This document shows positions 8,709 through 17,395 of a DNA stretch of 64,000 nt, one piece after another. The first letter of the stretch is position 1; each line of letters opens with the position of its first letter. The notes below the pieces were generated by a model. It searched no databases and was not told where the DNA came from. It was given only the letters and a program-made list of their open reading frames with translations. The stretch comes from Winslowiella arboricola. GTDB lineage: Bacteria > Pseudomonadota > Gammaproteobacteria > Enterobacterales > Enterobacteriaceae. Made by a program: the position numbers and the translations under genes. Location: positions 310,001-374,000 of the forward strand of contig NZ_JAODIM010000040.1 in assembly GCF_025527015.1 (NCBI RefSeq). The letters run 5' to 3'.

Positions 8709-9302
8709 TCAGCCCTGGGCCGCGATGGGATGCCAGAGTTCCGTCACGGCGCCTTCACCGCCAGTAATGGGATCTGTTGGCGGCATTGGGACACGTTGAA
8801 TGTTTTTGATAGCCAGCGCCATTTTACTTTGGTCATCGCGTAGCGTATCGGGCTCCATACCTTCAGGATAAGCGCCAACGGTGAAAAATTCTTCACTGGC
8901 GGCTACTTGTCGATGACCGACCCCTGCCGGAATCAGCACCGCATCGCCTGCGCGCAGGGTCACCATACGACCGCTTTCGCCACCAAACAGGATTTCGGCC
9001 CAGCCTTCACAGACGCCCAGCAACTCATGGGTGTTGGAATGATAATGGGTATAAGGAAACACCGGCGCACGCCAGCGTGGGCTCCAGCCATGTTGAGCAA
9101 ACTGCTGTTCAAAATAAGCCGCGATATCTTCAATCTCATCCGGCACGATGCGCGGATAAATAATCAGCGGCAAGGGACTATTGGGCACGCCATTTGACGG
9201 CGATCCCAGCATCAGATGCTGAGGATTGCCTGAGATCCCGGCAGAAAAGGTTCCGGCGGCAAATGACATCATCAACAACAAATTGCCTGTGGAAGGGAAC
9301 AT
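8709..9302 (-). CDS. Cupin-fold protein (YjlB-like)
   Basis: This 197-residue protein has one cupin barrel. Residues about 90-140 carry the metal-binding pattern FPYTHYHSNTHELLGVCEG, with a His-x-His and a downstream glutamate, followed by LIPAGVGHRQV. The region resembles Bacillus YjlB, whose function is unknown. GGGAG lies 7 bases before the ATG at 9302, supporting this start. The N-terminal 25 residues (LLLMMSFAAGTFSAGI) are hydrophobic but have no basic residues, so they are not a convincing signal peptide; most relatives I recall begin near residue 27. It is on the same strand as mdcA and upstream of it, with a palindrome between, so it is probably not in the mdc operon. Confidence 0.75.
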   Translation of the reverse strand: MFPSTGNLLLMMSFAAGTFSAGISGNPQHLMLGSPSNGVPNSPLPLIIYPRIVPDEIEDIAAYFEQQFAQHGWSPRWRAPVFPYTHYHSNTHELLGVCEGWAEILFGGESGRMVTLRAGDAVLIPAGVGHRQVAASEEFFTVGAYPEGMEPDTLRDDQSKMALAIKNIQRVPMPPTDPITGGEGAVTELWHPIAAQG

Positions 9303-9534
9303 ATAACTACTCCCGTTAAAGTGAACATCGATGTATTCAGTGTGGCAGTTATTAACAGAGGTGCAACAGAAATCATCACTGCCGTGATCACATAATCACT
9401 TAATTTTTATCGACTTAAGTCAAATCACATCGATTAGAAAAAAAACCGGTGTCGATGTTCACCGGTAGAACCAATGACAGAGTTCAAAAAACAGGAGCAA
9501 TTTATTGCCGGACAGGTTCATCCGCAGGTTTCAC

Positions 9535-10224
9535 TCAGAAGAATGTTTTTATTTTTTCACTGATCTTTTTATTCAACTGGCAAATGCGCGCCTCAGTTAA
9601 ATCCAGAATTAACGCTATTTCCTTCAGACTCATCTCTTTCTGATGATAGAGCATGAGAATGACTTTCTCGCGCTCATCAAGTGAACTGAGCGCCAGCGAT
9701 AAAGTCCGCTGAACCTCAATTTCCTCCGCCATAACCCGCCCCTGTAATGCAGATTCTAAACCATCGATTAACAGCAGATCGTCAAAACTTTCCATACTGC
9801 TGGCGCTTTCCAGCAGCAGATACTCCTGGAAAGTTTTGCTGCTCAGGCCGAGATGATGGCGAATCTCCTCCTCGGTTGGCTGGTGCCCGAGCTTACGCGT
9901 CAGTTCGCGTACCGCATCATTGATCTTGTGCGTTTTCTGCCGCAGACGACGTGGGCGCCAGTCATGCAGCCGCAACTGATCGAGCACCGCTCCGCGGACG
10001 CGCTGTAAGGCGTAACAGGCGAACTGCGCATCAGGACGTCCATAACGACGTAACGCGTCCAGCAAGCCGATTAATGCCACCTGCTGCAGATCGTCCCGAT
10101 CCATTACGTTATCTGCCTGCGCCGATAGCTGGCGTACGATGCCTTTAACTAATGGCAGCCACTGTTGTAAATAGTCACTCTCTTCTGCTGGCGTGAGAGT
10201 GGTAATATCGCTCAATACGCTCAT
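9535..10224 (-). CDS. Sigma-28-family RNA polymerase sigma factor (FliA/LafS-like), orphan
   Basis: A 229-residue sigma-70-family protein of the FliA subgroup. Region 2 is seen in MDRDDLQQVALIGLLDALRRY and CYALQRVRGAVLDQLR, region 3 in the AVRELTRKLGHQPTEEEIRHHLGLS helices, and region 4 in LSSLDEREKVILMLYHQKEMSLKEIALIL with its helix-turn-helix. Flagellar sigma-28 would direct late flagellin and motor genes, but no flagellar gene is in the window. It is somewhat shorter than E. coli FliA (about 239) and has clearly drifted, which fits the lateral-flagella sigma LafS better than the main FliA; this choice is inference. The next genes on the right are other regulators. The 232 bases on its 3' side hold no gene. 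Confidence 0.82.
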   Translation of the reverse strand: MSVLSDITTLTPAEESDYLQQWLPLVKGIVRQLSAQADNVMDRDDLQQVALIGLLDALRRYGRPDAQFACYALQRVRGAVLDQLRLHDWRPRRLRQKTHKINDAVRELTRKLGHQPTEEEIRHHLGLSSKTFQEYLLLESASSMESFDDLLLIDGLESALQGRVMAEEIEVQRTLSLALSSLDEREKVILMLYHQKEMSLKEIALILDLTEARICQLNKKISEKIKTFF

Positions 10225-10757
10225 GCTAAATAATCTTCAGAAAATCATTTCAGGAATTAATACGTCCACAAAAGGCAACTTATCACCATCCATGGCAAAG
10301 GCCCGGCCAGTGATATAGCAAAGCGCATGCCAGAATTTAAAACAGAATAAAACCAGGGTGATGATGAAACCATAGGAAACTTCTCTTCCGTCACAGGGGA
10401 AGTTAACCTCCCTGAGGCGGAAATAAAGACAAAATAAAATAAACCAACCCTAAACGAAAAGTTAAAATCATTTATGTAAATATAATATCAATTAAAAATT
10501 ATTAATGTTCTTTAACATTATGAAATGGCATTTTTAAAAACATATTGATAGATAAGCCATTATTAAAAAAAGAGAAGTATGAAACATCAAAAAAATGCCC
10601 TTTACACTTAAACAGTTTCAGAATAGGTTAAATGGCGCAATAACCCTGCGCTAAATATAAACAATATACGGCAAGTGAATTAATCTTCAGCCCTGACGGA
10701 TTGAGATTTTTCTTGCTTAATTACATCAGGCGCATTTTTGAGTGATTCATTATAGCA
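10225..10757. other. AT-rich intergenic region between divergent regulators
   Basis: These 533 bases lie between the sigma factor (minus) and the ToxR-like regulator (plus), so both promoters must be here. The stretch from about 10430 to 10720 is strongly AT-rich compared with the flanks, as is common for H-NS-bound regulatory DNA. I found no believable small gene, no convincing sigma-54 (GG-N10-GC) site and no terminator. Confidence 0.6.
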
Positions 10758-11720
10758 ATGCTAAGTATTTCAACCTTCCGGACTGGCATGAATGCCGAAT
10801 GCGTCATTAACAACTGGCTTATCGATATCAGCGCAGGAGCATTAATTCACCAGCAGAATGGTGAACAGCGGCGCCTGGGCGAATATCAGCTGAAATTACT
10901 GATTGTGATGATCCAGCATGCGGACCAGATTCTCACGCGTGAAGAGCTGAATACGCTGGTGTGGGAACGTCGGGTGATTGGCAGTAACAGCTTACCTAAT
11001 GCCATTCATGCGCTACGTGTGGCATTAGAAGATGACGGTAAACAGCAGCGCATTATTAAAACCATTCCGAAAAAAGGCTATATGCTGGATGCCTCATTTT
11101 GCCATTTTCGCCGCCTTGATGTTGATAAAGATCCGCAGCACGAACAGCCTGAAAGCGCCAGGCTGAGCGGTGAGGATCGGATATCGGGCGAGGAGGCCGA
11201 AAGATTGCCGCCAGCGGAAGAGTGGATTGCAGAGCCGCTGCCGGAAAGTGAACAACAGATGGCCACGCAACACGATAAATATCCGCGTCGTTTGTGGCAG
11301 GGGATTTTTCTGTTACAGATTATTGTGCTGACCTTAGCGACAGTCATCTGGCTTAACGATAATCCGCCACAGCCTCGCTTTGAGGAATTTCAGGCAGGGG
11401 TTTACAGCCAGATTCGGCTGCTGCAATTAGAGCAATTTAACCCGCGCAATGAGGGAACACGTGAAGAGATAAATAGCATCCTGGGTTCCACACTCATAAA
11501 GCTGGAACACGCGCTAAAAGAGCGGCAGGTGAAAATGGATATCTATTTTCACTCATCAGTGACCTTACTTAACCTGACTATCAGCTTACGCAGTCGTTGC
11601 GATCAACGTCAGCTGGCAATGAATCTGTTTCACTGGCGGCAGGATATCACTAAGCTTAATTCCCTGATTTTTAATGAAACGGAGCGGAAACTCAATGAAA
11701 TGGCAGTATGCGTCAATTAG
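10758..11720 (+). CDS. ToxR/CadC-like membrane-anchored winged-helix regulator
   Basis: Residues about 16-112 form an OmpR-type winged helix: LGEYQLKLLIVM, ILTREELNTLVWE and NAIHALRVALEDD, ending in the IIKTIPKKGYML wing. A charged, proline-rich linker (about 113-176) leads to one membrane segment (about 179-199, FLLQIIVLTLATVIWL) and about 120 periplasmic residues. This is the ToxR/CadC/PsaE design, in which a periplasmic signal controls DNA binding from the membrane. The second ATG at 10788 is an alternative start, and neither has a strong ribosome site. The stop lies inside the next gene (26-base overlap), which encodes a single-pass membrane protein, so the two look like a ToxRS- or PsaEF-type pair. 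It might instead correspond to the membrane regulator LafZ that I recall from the E. coli Flag-2 locus. Confidence 0.8.
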   Translation: MLSISTFRTGMNAECVINNWLIDISAGALIHQQNGEQRRLGEYQLKLLIVMIQHADQILTREELNTLVWERRVIGSNSLPNAIHALRVALEDDGKQQRIIKTIPKKGYMLDASFCHFRRLDVDKDPQHEQPESARLSGEDRISGEEAERLPPAEEWIAEPLPESEQQMATQHDKYPRRLWQGIFLLQIIVLTLATVIWLNDNPPQPRFEEFQAGVYSQIRLLQLEQFNPRNEGTREEINSILGSTLIKLEHALKERQVKMDIYFHSSVTLLNLTISLRSRCDQRQLAMNLFHWRQDITKLNSLIFNETERKLNEMAVCVN

Positions 11721-12159
11721 CCTGATGGTACTGGTTTTTCTGATTTTATTGCTGGCGATGCTGGTTCGTTCGTTACCAGCTACCAATAACAGCGATATTT
11801 TTTTACCGCAGATCACCAACGAAAATATTCAGCTGGGCTATTACGATTTGCAGGGTGATAAACGTGAGCTTTACAATCCGCGCTTTGAAGTACGCGGCGG
11901 TGCAGTGTTTATTACTCTTACCAGCCCGGATGACAGCAGTTTCAGCAGTAAATTAAAGATGCAGCTGCAACACCGCACGCCATCCGGCTTACTTTACAGC
12001 TATCAGCCACTCTACTATGCCAACCCGCAAGGCCACCGGCTGGTCCAGAATATTTTAAGTTTCATGGTGCACAATGGCGCAACGCTGAATGGTTTTGAGT
12101 TTGAGAATCGTCGGGTGGTGGTTATGCCGTCAGGATTGATATTGAGTTACGATAAGTGA
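11695..12159 (+). CDS. Small membrane-anchored periplasmic partner of the upstream regulator (ToxS/PsaF-like position)
   Basis: From the ATG at 11695 (MKWQYASI; GGAG 10 bases upstream) this is a 154-residue protein with one N-terminal membrane segment (SLMVLVFLILLLAMLV) and a periplasmic part of about 125 residues. The open frame begins earlier, at 11674, but the ribosome site supports 11695. It overlaps the regulator gene by 26 bases. I do not recognise the periplasmic sequence. The arrangement, a ToxR-like protein followed by an overlapping short single-pass protein, matches ToxR-ToxS, TcpP-TcpH and PsaE-PsaF, where the small partner stabilises the regulator. That role is inferred from layout only. 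It converges on the sigma-54 activator, whose stop is 11 bases away. Confidence 0.7.
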   Translation: MKWQYASISLMVLVFLILLLAMLVRSLPATNNSDIFLPQITNENIQLGYYDLQGDKRELYNPRFEVRGGAVFITLTSPDDSSFSSKLKMQLQHRTPSGLLYSYQPLYYANPQGHRLVQNILSFMVHNGATLNGFEFENRRVVVMPSGLILSYDK

Positions 12160-12170
12160 ATGCAGGCAGG

Positions 12171-13178
12171 TTATCCCAAATTAAACCCCTGCTGGCGCAT
12201 AGTTGCCAGCCGGTAGCGCAGCGCCCGCGGCGTAATGCCGAGGAATTCAGCGGTTTTGGCTTTATTTCCCTGATGGAGATTGAGCAGCTCGACAATGTAT
12301 TGAAATTCGGCGATTCGTCCGCGCTGTTTGATCGAAATGTTGCCGCTCAGTTCGCACGCAACATCGCTGCACGGCATCGCCTCCGACGCTAACCCGGTTG
12401 CAAGTTGCAGACCAAAGCAGGCGGCGTTTAGCTGGCCATCGACACTCATAATCAGTCCGCGCTGAACGATGTTTTCCAGCTCGCGCACATTGCCCGGCCA
12501 GTGATAACCCTCCAGCAGCAGGCGGGCGTCGGCGGTCAGCGCCGGCATTTGTGGGAGCAGTTTGCGATACTTGCTCATAAAGAATTCGGCCAGCGGAATA
12601 ATCTCCTGCTTACGCTCGCGCAACGGTGCAATATGAATTGGTACTACCGCAAGCCGAAAGTAGAGATCCTGACGGAAGCGCCCTTCAGCGATCTCCCTGC
12701 TAAGATCTTTATTGGTCGAGGCAATCAGCCGGATATCCAGCGGGATTTTTTTGTAGCTGCCAAGCCGTTCAACTTCCTGTTCCTGTAACACACGCAGTAA
12801 TTTAACCTGCAATGAAAGTGGCATATCGCCGATTTCATCCAGCAATAATGTTCCACCATTTGCTTGCTCAAATTTCCCTGGCTGACTGTTAACTGCGCCA
12901 GTAAAAGCGCCCTTTTCATAGCCAAAGAGAGTGGCTTCCAGCATATTCTCCGGAATTGCCGCACAGTTAACTCCGACATAGGGCGCCGTGTGATCAAATG
13001 CGGCGTGATGAATATATTTCGCCACGCACTCTTTTCCGGTACCGGTTTCACCGGTAATCAATACCGGAACATTAAATTTAGCCAGACGGCTGGCCAGCGA
13101 GAACATACTGACACTGGATGGTGCTTTAGCAATATAATTGCCATATTTTTTATCGGGAACATTCCCAATCCCATCCAT
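12171..13178 (-). CDS. Sigma-54-dependent activator without receiver domain (LafK/FlrC-like)
   Basis: The protein has 335 residues. The AAA+ domain starts almost at once: Walker A GETGTGKE (43-50), the sigma-54 contact loop GAFTGA (90-95), Walker B LLLDEIGD (111-118) and sensor motifs through FRQDLYFRL and [14 protein letters not shown] short linker leads to a Fis-type helix-turn-helix at the end ([20 protein letters not shown]). With no receiver or GAF domain before the AAA+ part, activity must be set by expression or by a partner protein, as for PspF and the lateral-flagella regulator LafK. The 'TPRALRYRL' helix resembles flagellar activators (FlrC/FleR/LafK), which fits the nearby sigma-28 factor. 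Targets are unknown. Confidence 0.85.
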   Translation of the reverse strand: MDGIGNVPDKKYGNYIAKAPSSVSMFSLASRLAKFNVPVLITGETGTGKECVAKYIHHAAFDHTAPYVGVNCAAIPENMLEATLFGYEKGAFTGAVNSQPGKFEQANGGTLLLDEIGDMPLSLQVKLLRVLQEQEVERLGSYKKIPLDIRLIASTNKDLSREIAEGRFRQDLYFRLAVVPIHIAPLRERKQEIIPLAEFFMSKYRKLLPQMPALTADARLLLEGYHWPGNVRELENIVQRGLIMSVDGQLNAACFGLQLATGLASEAMPCSDVACELSGNISIKQRGRIAEFQYIVELLNLHQGNKAKTAEFLGITPRALRYRLATMRQQGFNLG

Positions 13179-13513
13179 AACAATAACCCTCTCCCTTTAG
13201 CTTGAAATATCATTAACAGCCGACAAAACAGTTTGCAAGTATATACTCAGGACTAATTTTATGACCAGAATTAATGAGAGATTAAAACTTTAATTGATAT
13301 AAATCATAAAGTTAGAAATTAATATTAATTTTTTCGTAAAATAAAAATTAATTCATTAATAAGAAAAGCGGTATTGCATATTACATAAGTATCCTATTTA
13401 ATGCAGGCGAATATATTCACTACTGCCTTATGATGATAAGACTCACCTGGTTATCATGTTAAAACCGGCGCAATTCCAGATGAACTCATGACAATGGTCA
13501 GTTTTTTATCAGC
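13179..13513. other. AT-rich intergenic region with a possible operator
   Basis: This region separates the sigma-54 activator (minus) from the small plus-strand genes and is very AT-rich between about 13260 and 13400. An inverted repeat, ATGATAA (13433-13439) and TTATCAT (13451-13457) around an 11-base spacer, could be a binding site for a dimeric regulator. I see no further gene. Confidence 0.45.
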
Positions 13514-13612
13514 ATGATTGGCAGCCAGAGTTTAAATGAACGCGTATTTCTGCTGAATATTTTTCAGGATTATTACGATCTGGCGAAGGAGTTTCAACAT
13601 TTGAGGACGTAA
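13514..13612 (+). CDS. Possible 32-residue leader or small protein
   Basis: The short frame starts ATG at 13514 and encodes MIGSQSLNERVFLLNIFQDY and 12 more residues, ending LRT. Its TAA overlaps an ATG of the next gene as TAATG (13610-13614), an arrangement typical of coupled genes. The codons look like those of the neighbours. No good ribosome site precedes it, and an overlapping 9-codon frame from 13488 ends within its first codons. It may be a leader peptide, the end of a decayed gene or chance; I cannot tell which. Confidence 0.3.
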   Translation: MIGSQSLNERVFLLNIFQDYYDLAKEFQHLRT

Positions 13613-13614
13613 TG

Positions 13615-14028
13615 ATGCCAGGTAACAGTAGTGATGCCAAAAGTGAAAAGCCTGGTGTTAGTAAACGGCCTGAGATGCGCGCGAAATGGGGAATTCCGCG
13701 ATCAATTGATATCTCCCTGATTACCGGCCTGATGGCCAGCGTATTTACCGTAACGTTTTTCTTTTCTTACTATCAGCAGCTGATTGAAGAGGCGATTAAC
13801 TCGATAAATCAGATTGCGATGCGCCTCAGTGATAACTGCACGCCTGCTCACCTTATACTGACCAACGTGCTGATGGTACTCAAATTCCTCGTTACTCTGC
13901 TGCCGATCCCGGCGGCTATGATTGTCGCCAGCCTGATACTGCGTCGGGGTCATTGCCTGCCCGTTGAACCTGAGGCTGGCGAAGAGGGCAGTGCCCCTGC
14001 AAAGGATCGCAGCCCTTCCAGTAAATAG
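13615..14028 (+). CDS. Hypothetical protein with two membrane segments
   Basis: I do not recognise this 137-residue protein. The N-terminal 25 residues are polar. A first hydrophobic stretch (SLITGLMASVFTVTFFFSYY) and a second (LILTNVLMVLKFLVTLLPIPAAMIVASLIL) flank a 30-residue loop, and the tail is acidic and serine-rich. The ATG at 13615 is preferred over 13612 because GAGGA lies 7 bases upstream. The start is coupled to the small frame before it. It is on the same strand as ylaC, 118 bases away. No function can be given; an inner-membrane location is likely. Confidence 0.6.
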   Translation: MPGNSSDAKSEKPGVSKRPEMRAKWGIPRSIDISLITGLMASVFTVTFFFSYYQQLIEEAINSINQIAMRLSDNCTPAHLILTNVLMVLKFLVTLLPIPAAMIVASLILRRGHCLPVEPEAGEEGSAPAKDRSPSSK

Positions 14029-14146
14029 CGTATGGAGCTGCCAGCGGCAACTGTTATAGAAAAAAGAGCTATAACTGTGTCTGTTATTATCTGGCGCAGC
14101 GTGTTCTAATTTTACCCTGGTTGGAGTTTGTATACCGAGGTGAATA

Positions 14147-14632
14147 ATGAACGAAATAAAACAGATCCTGCAGCGTGAGATCGACGTACTCAATCGTGAA
14201 GAGCAGCGCGATAATAAACCTCGCTTCAGCTTTAACTTTCTTAAAACCCATCCCGGTCTGTGGCTGTCGATGTATATCTGTTATGCCCTGACGGTGGTGC
14301 TGATCTTTACCACTGATTTTCTTGGCTGGCCGGCATTCTGGGGCGCAACGGTGTTTATCCTGGTGATGAGCGTACTGATGCTGCTGGATATCAATCCGAA
14401 ATACCGCTTTGAGGATATCGACCACCTGCACGATCTGCGCGTCTGTTACTACGGCGAATGGTATTATGTGCGCACCCTGTCTGATGATGCGATCAGCGAG
14501 ATCCTCAACCACCACGCCACCCCGGAGAATGTTAAAGCCGGAATTAACCAGTTGCTCTCGAAGAAAGGCGAAGTAGATTTTTACGACGTCTATTCTCTGA
14601 CCTGGGGCAACACTCCGGCAGCAACGGTTTAA
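14147..14632 (+). CDS. ylaC: Inner-membrane protein YlaC
   Basis: The 161 residues align with E. coli YlaC along the whole length. Shared features include the start (EI..L....I..LN..E.RDNKPRFS), KTHPGLW, the two central membrane segments, YRFEDID-LHDLRVCYYGEWY and the end GEVDFYDVYSL. A GAGGTGA lies upstream of the ATG at 14147. The function of YlaC is unknown. It converges on ydcR, whose stop is 2 bases away. In E. coli ylaC and ydcR are not neighbours, so the local order here differs from that genome. Confidence 0.9.
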   Translation: MNEIKQILQREIDVLNREEQRDNKPRFSFNFLKTHPGLWLSMYICYALTVVLIFTTDFLGWPAFWGATVFILVMSVLMLLDINPKYRFEDIDHLHDLRVCYYGEWYYVRTLSDDAISEILNHHATPENVKAGINQLLSKKGEVDFYDVYSLTWGNTPAATV

Positions 14633-14633
14633 A

Positions 14634-16043
14634 TCACATCATGGCGGCTATCAGGCCGCCAAGCGTCGCTGCTGCCGCTTCCTGCGCTTCATCCCATGCC
14701 CACGACGCATTAAAACGGAAATAGTTTGTATACTGCTGGCCTGACGAGAACATGCTGCCTGGCGCAATACTGATCTGGTGGTTTAATGCCTGGTAGTAAA
14801 GCTCGGTGGCATTCACCTGCTTCGGCAACTCAATCCACAGAAAATAGCCGCCACGCGAATCGTTAATCCGCGTACCCTGCGGCAAGTGGCGTTTCAATGA
14901 CTGGCGCGCCAGATTTTTACGCTGCTCCAGCACCTGACGCAGTTTGCGCAGATGGCTGTCGTAACTGCGCGTACCGAGATAGTTGGCCAGCGCCAGCTGC
15001 ATCGGCGTACTGGTCGACAGGGTGCTCATCAGCTGTAAACGCTGGATGCGCTGGGCATGTTTGCCCGCCGCCACCCAGCCGACACGGAAACCGGCGACCA
15101 GATTTTTTGAGAACGAAGAACAGTGCAGCACATTGCTGGCGTGATCAAACGCCTTCGCCGGCAGTGGTTTATCGCCGCCAAAATAGAGCTCGCTGTAAAC
15201 ATCATCTTCAATTAATGCCACATTATATTCCGCCAGCAGCGCGACCAGTTGCTGCTTCTTTTCCGCCGTCAGCGTAAAGCCTACCGGATTCTGCTGGTTG
15301 GTCATCAGCCAGCACGCTTTGACTGGCCAGCGCGCCAGCGCCCTTCTTAGCTCATCGAGATCCATACCATGCTGCGGATCGGTGGCGATGGCCACCGTCT
15401 TCAGTTTTAGCCGCTCAATCGCCTGGAGCGCACCGTAAAATGACGGGTTCTCAATCACCACCCAGTCACCCGGCTCGGTCACCGCCTGCATGCTAAGGTT
15501 CAGCGCTTCCATTGCGCCGTTGGTAATCACAATTTCATCCGGTGATACGGTGATGCCCTGCTGGGCATAGCGTTGCGCCAGCATTTTGCGCAGCGCTTCA
15601 TTACCCGGCGGCAGATTATTAATCGCATCGGCGGAGGTAAGTGTGCGCGACACGCTATTAAGCGAACGCATAAGCTGTCGTTGCGGAAAAAGCTCCGGAT
15701 CGGGAAAGGCGGAACCAAACGGCATAATCGCGGGATCACGACACGCCTGTAATACATCAAAGATAAAGGCATTGATATCAACGGTTTCCGCCAGCTGCAC
15801 CTTCTGATGGCTGACCGGCTGACTCAGGAACTCCGCACGCGGCGCCACATAGTAGCCGGACTGCGGACGCGACAGGATCCAGCCCTGGCTCTCCAGCACC
15901 TGATAAGCATGCATTACCGTCATCAGGCTCAGGCCGCTCAGTGCCACCTGTTCCCGTAATGAAGGCAGGCGTTCGCCGGGTTGCCACACTTCCGCTTCAA
16001 TCTGTGCACGCATCTGATGCACCAGCTGTTGGTATTTTGCCAC
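14634..16043 (-). CDS. ydcR: MocR-type GntR/aminotransferase regulator YdcR
   Basis: The 469 residues match E. coli YdcR throughout. A GntR winged helix (residues 1-70: WQPGERLPSLREQVALSGLSLMTV) is followed by a fold-type I aminotransferase domain. The PLP lysine is seen in HCSSFSKNLVAGFRVGW, with NQQNPVGFTL and the EDDVYSELYF aspartate in place. MocR proteins use PLP as a ligand to sense an amino-type metabolite rather than as catalysts; the ligand of YdcR is unknown to me. The gene is monocistronic with a long upstream gap. Confidence 0.92.
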   Translation of the reverse strand: MAKYQQLVHQMRAQIEAEVWQPGERLPSLREQVALSGLSLMTVMHAYQVLESQGWILSRPQSGYYVAPRAEFLSQPVSHQKVQLAETVDINAFIFDVLQACRDPAIMPFGSAFPDPELFPQRQLMRSLNSVSRTLTSADAINNLPPGNEALRKMLAQRYAQQGITVSPDEIVITNGAMEALNLSMQAVTEPGDWVVIENPSFYGALQAIERLKLKTVAIATDPQHGMDLDELRRALARWPVKACWLMTNQQNPVGFTLTAEKKQQLVALLAEYNVALIEDDVYSELYFGGDKPLPAKAFDHASNVLHCSSFSKNLVAGFRVGWVAAGKHAQRIQRLQLMSTLSTSTPMQLALANYLGTRSYDSHLRKLRQVLEQRKNLARQSLKRHLPQGTRINDSRGGYFLWIELPKQVNATELYYQALNHQISIAPGSMFSSGQQYTNYFRFNASWAWDEAQEAAAATLGGLIAAMM

Positions 16044-16474
16044 GATCTGTTACAGGCCATTTTGGGTTAGAAGGGAACTATTATAGGTAATGGCGGCAGG
16101 ATTGTCGTGGGTGGTGAAGGTGGCAGATAAAGGCAACAGCTGCAAAGTATCAAGCTCATAGTGCAACAGAAGTTCTTCAGGCTAAGCTATCTGCAGCTGT
16201 TCTCTGGCAGCTCGATTTTTTCATTTTTTTAACCCTGTTATTCCATTTAAGGTCGTCGGGCTTTAACACAGGGAATTTTATGTTTTCAATAGCTGAACAT
16301 TTAACTGCCAGTCAGCTATATACATGTTTAGCTGGCCTTATGCTAATAAGGTTAAAATTTGCTATAGGTTAGAATTATCAGGCTCAACTTCCATCGAAAA
16401 AAAACATATAACATTAACTATATCGGAGGTAATAATTCTACAAATATGAGCCTGAGTTTTATTTATCAATACAT
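16044..16474. other. Intergenic region between ydcR and the Rpn-like gene
   Basis: The 431 bases become AT-rich beyond about 16200. The side next to 16043 must hold the ydcR promoter. I see no supported gene, RNA or repeat. A GGAGG at 16424-16428 is not followed by an ATG at a usable distance. Confidence 0.5.
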
Positions 16475-17395
16475 TCAAAAACGGAGTCGTCTGATAACAC
16501 CTTTTTTCAGCCCGGTCACTTTCATTACGGTAGAAGTTTTTATTCCTTCAAGCAGCATTGCGCGGGCAACTTTAAGTAAGCCCTCCTGCTGCCCTTCCTT
16601 ACGCCCTTCCTGAAGCCCTTCCTGACGCCCTTCCAGCCGTCCTTTCATCTCAAGTCTCTGTGACATAGTCATAATTAACTCCTTGTCTTGTGGTAATCGC
16701 CTCGCCAGCATCTGGATAAATGATGGCGTGTCTGCAGTATCTCCTGCCCGCAGTATATATTCAATCGCCGCAGCGCGCTGTGCCTCGGTAATGTTGTTGC
16801 TTTCCAGCAAGGTAACCAGTTGTTCAAAGTGTACCGCCAGATCATGCGCAAAGATATTCTTCTGCATAAATTCAAGCAGCGCCATCCCTTTATGTTTCAG
16901 GATTTCCTTATCGGAAATGGCGGTAATGTCTACCAACAGAAAGCAGGTGTCATGCAGCCCCATTACCAGTTCTGGCTCATTGGTTGTCTTGCGTAAATAG
17001 AGTGAATAGGGATAAGGCCTTCTACGACCATGATAGAAAACAATCGGAATCACCAGCGGTAACGACTCGCTCCGGGCATCGTAATAGGGCTGCATCCCGG
17101 CTACAACATAGCGTAACTGCCGGTACGCCATATGCTTGTGTGGTGAACTCTGATGTTCAATCACGCAATAGATATTACCGTTTCCACTATTCGTTTTCAT
17201 TGAATAATAGATATCCGCGCGAAGTTCCCGCTGGTTATTGTCGATAAAATTGCCAGACGCCAATTGCAGAGTATCCAGGTTGCAACGCCGTAAAAATGCG
17301 GACGGCAGATGAATCTCCAGAAAATCCCTGGCGATAGTCGGGTCGGCGAGAAATTGTTTAAACACTGTATCATGTGGTGTAGAGGTGATAGTCAT
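16475..17395 (-). CDS. Rpn family recombination-promoting nuclease (YhgA-like, PD-(D/E)XK)
   Basis: The Rpn proteins (transposase-31/YhgA-like family) are Mg-dependent DNA nucleases with a PD-(D/E)XK core. The pattern is HDTVFKQFL near the start, DIYYSMKT for the catalytic aspartate and YCVIEHQSSPHK for the E-x-Q pair, followed by VIPIVFYHG. The C-terminus carries Glu-Gly repeats (GRLEGRQEGLQEGRKEGQQEG), typical of the family and prone to length change. The ATG at 17395 (MTITSTPHD) has AGGA 9 bases upstream and gives about 306 residues; the open frame to 17527 adds a hydrophobic stretch not seen in relatives. It borders the CDI region and could mark mobile DNA. The active-site residues are intact. 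Confidence 0.88.
   Translation of the reverse strand: MTITSTPHDTVFKQFLADPTIARDFLEIHLPSAFLRRCNLDTLQLASGNFIDNNQRELRADIYYSMKTNSGNGNIYCVIEHQSSPHKHMAYRQLRYVVAGMQPYYDARSESLPLVIPIVFYHGRRRPYPYSLYLRKTTNEPELVMGLHDTCFLLVDITAISDKEILKHKGMALLEFMQKNIFAHDLAVHFEQLVTLLESNNITEAQRAAAIEYILRAGDTADTPSFIQMLARRLPQDKELIMTMSQRLEMKGRLEGRQEGLQEGRKEGQQEGLLKVARAMLLEGIKTSTVMKVTGLKKGVIRRLRF

Noticed and set aside
10620-10660. Possible sigma-54 promoter before the ToxR-like gene
   Set aside because: The GG and GC elements are 12 bases apart instead of 10.
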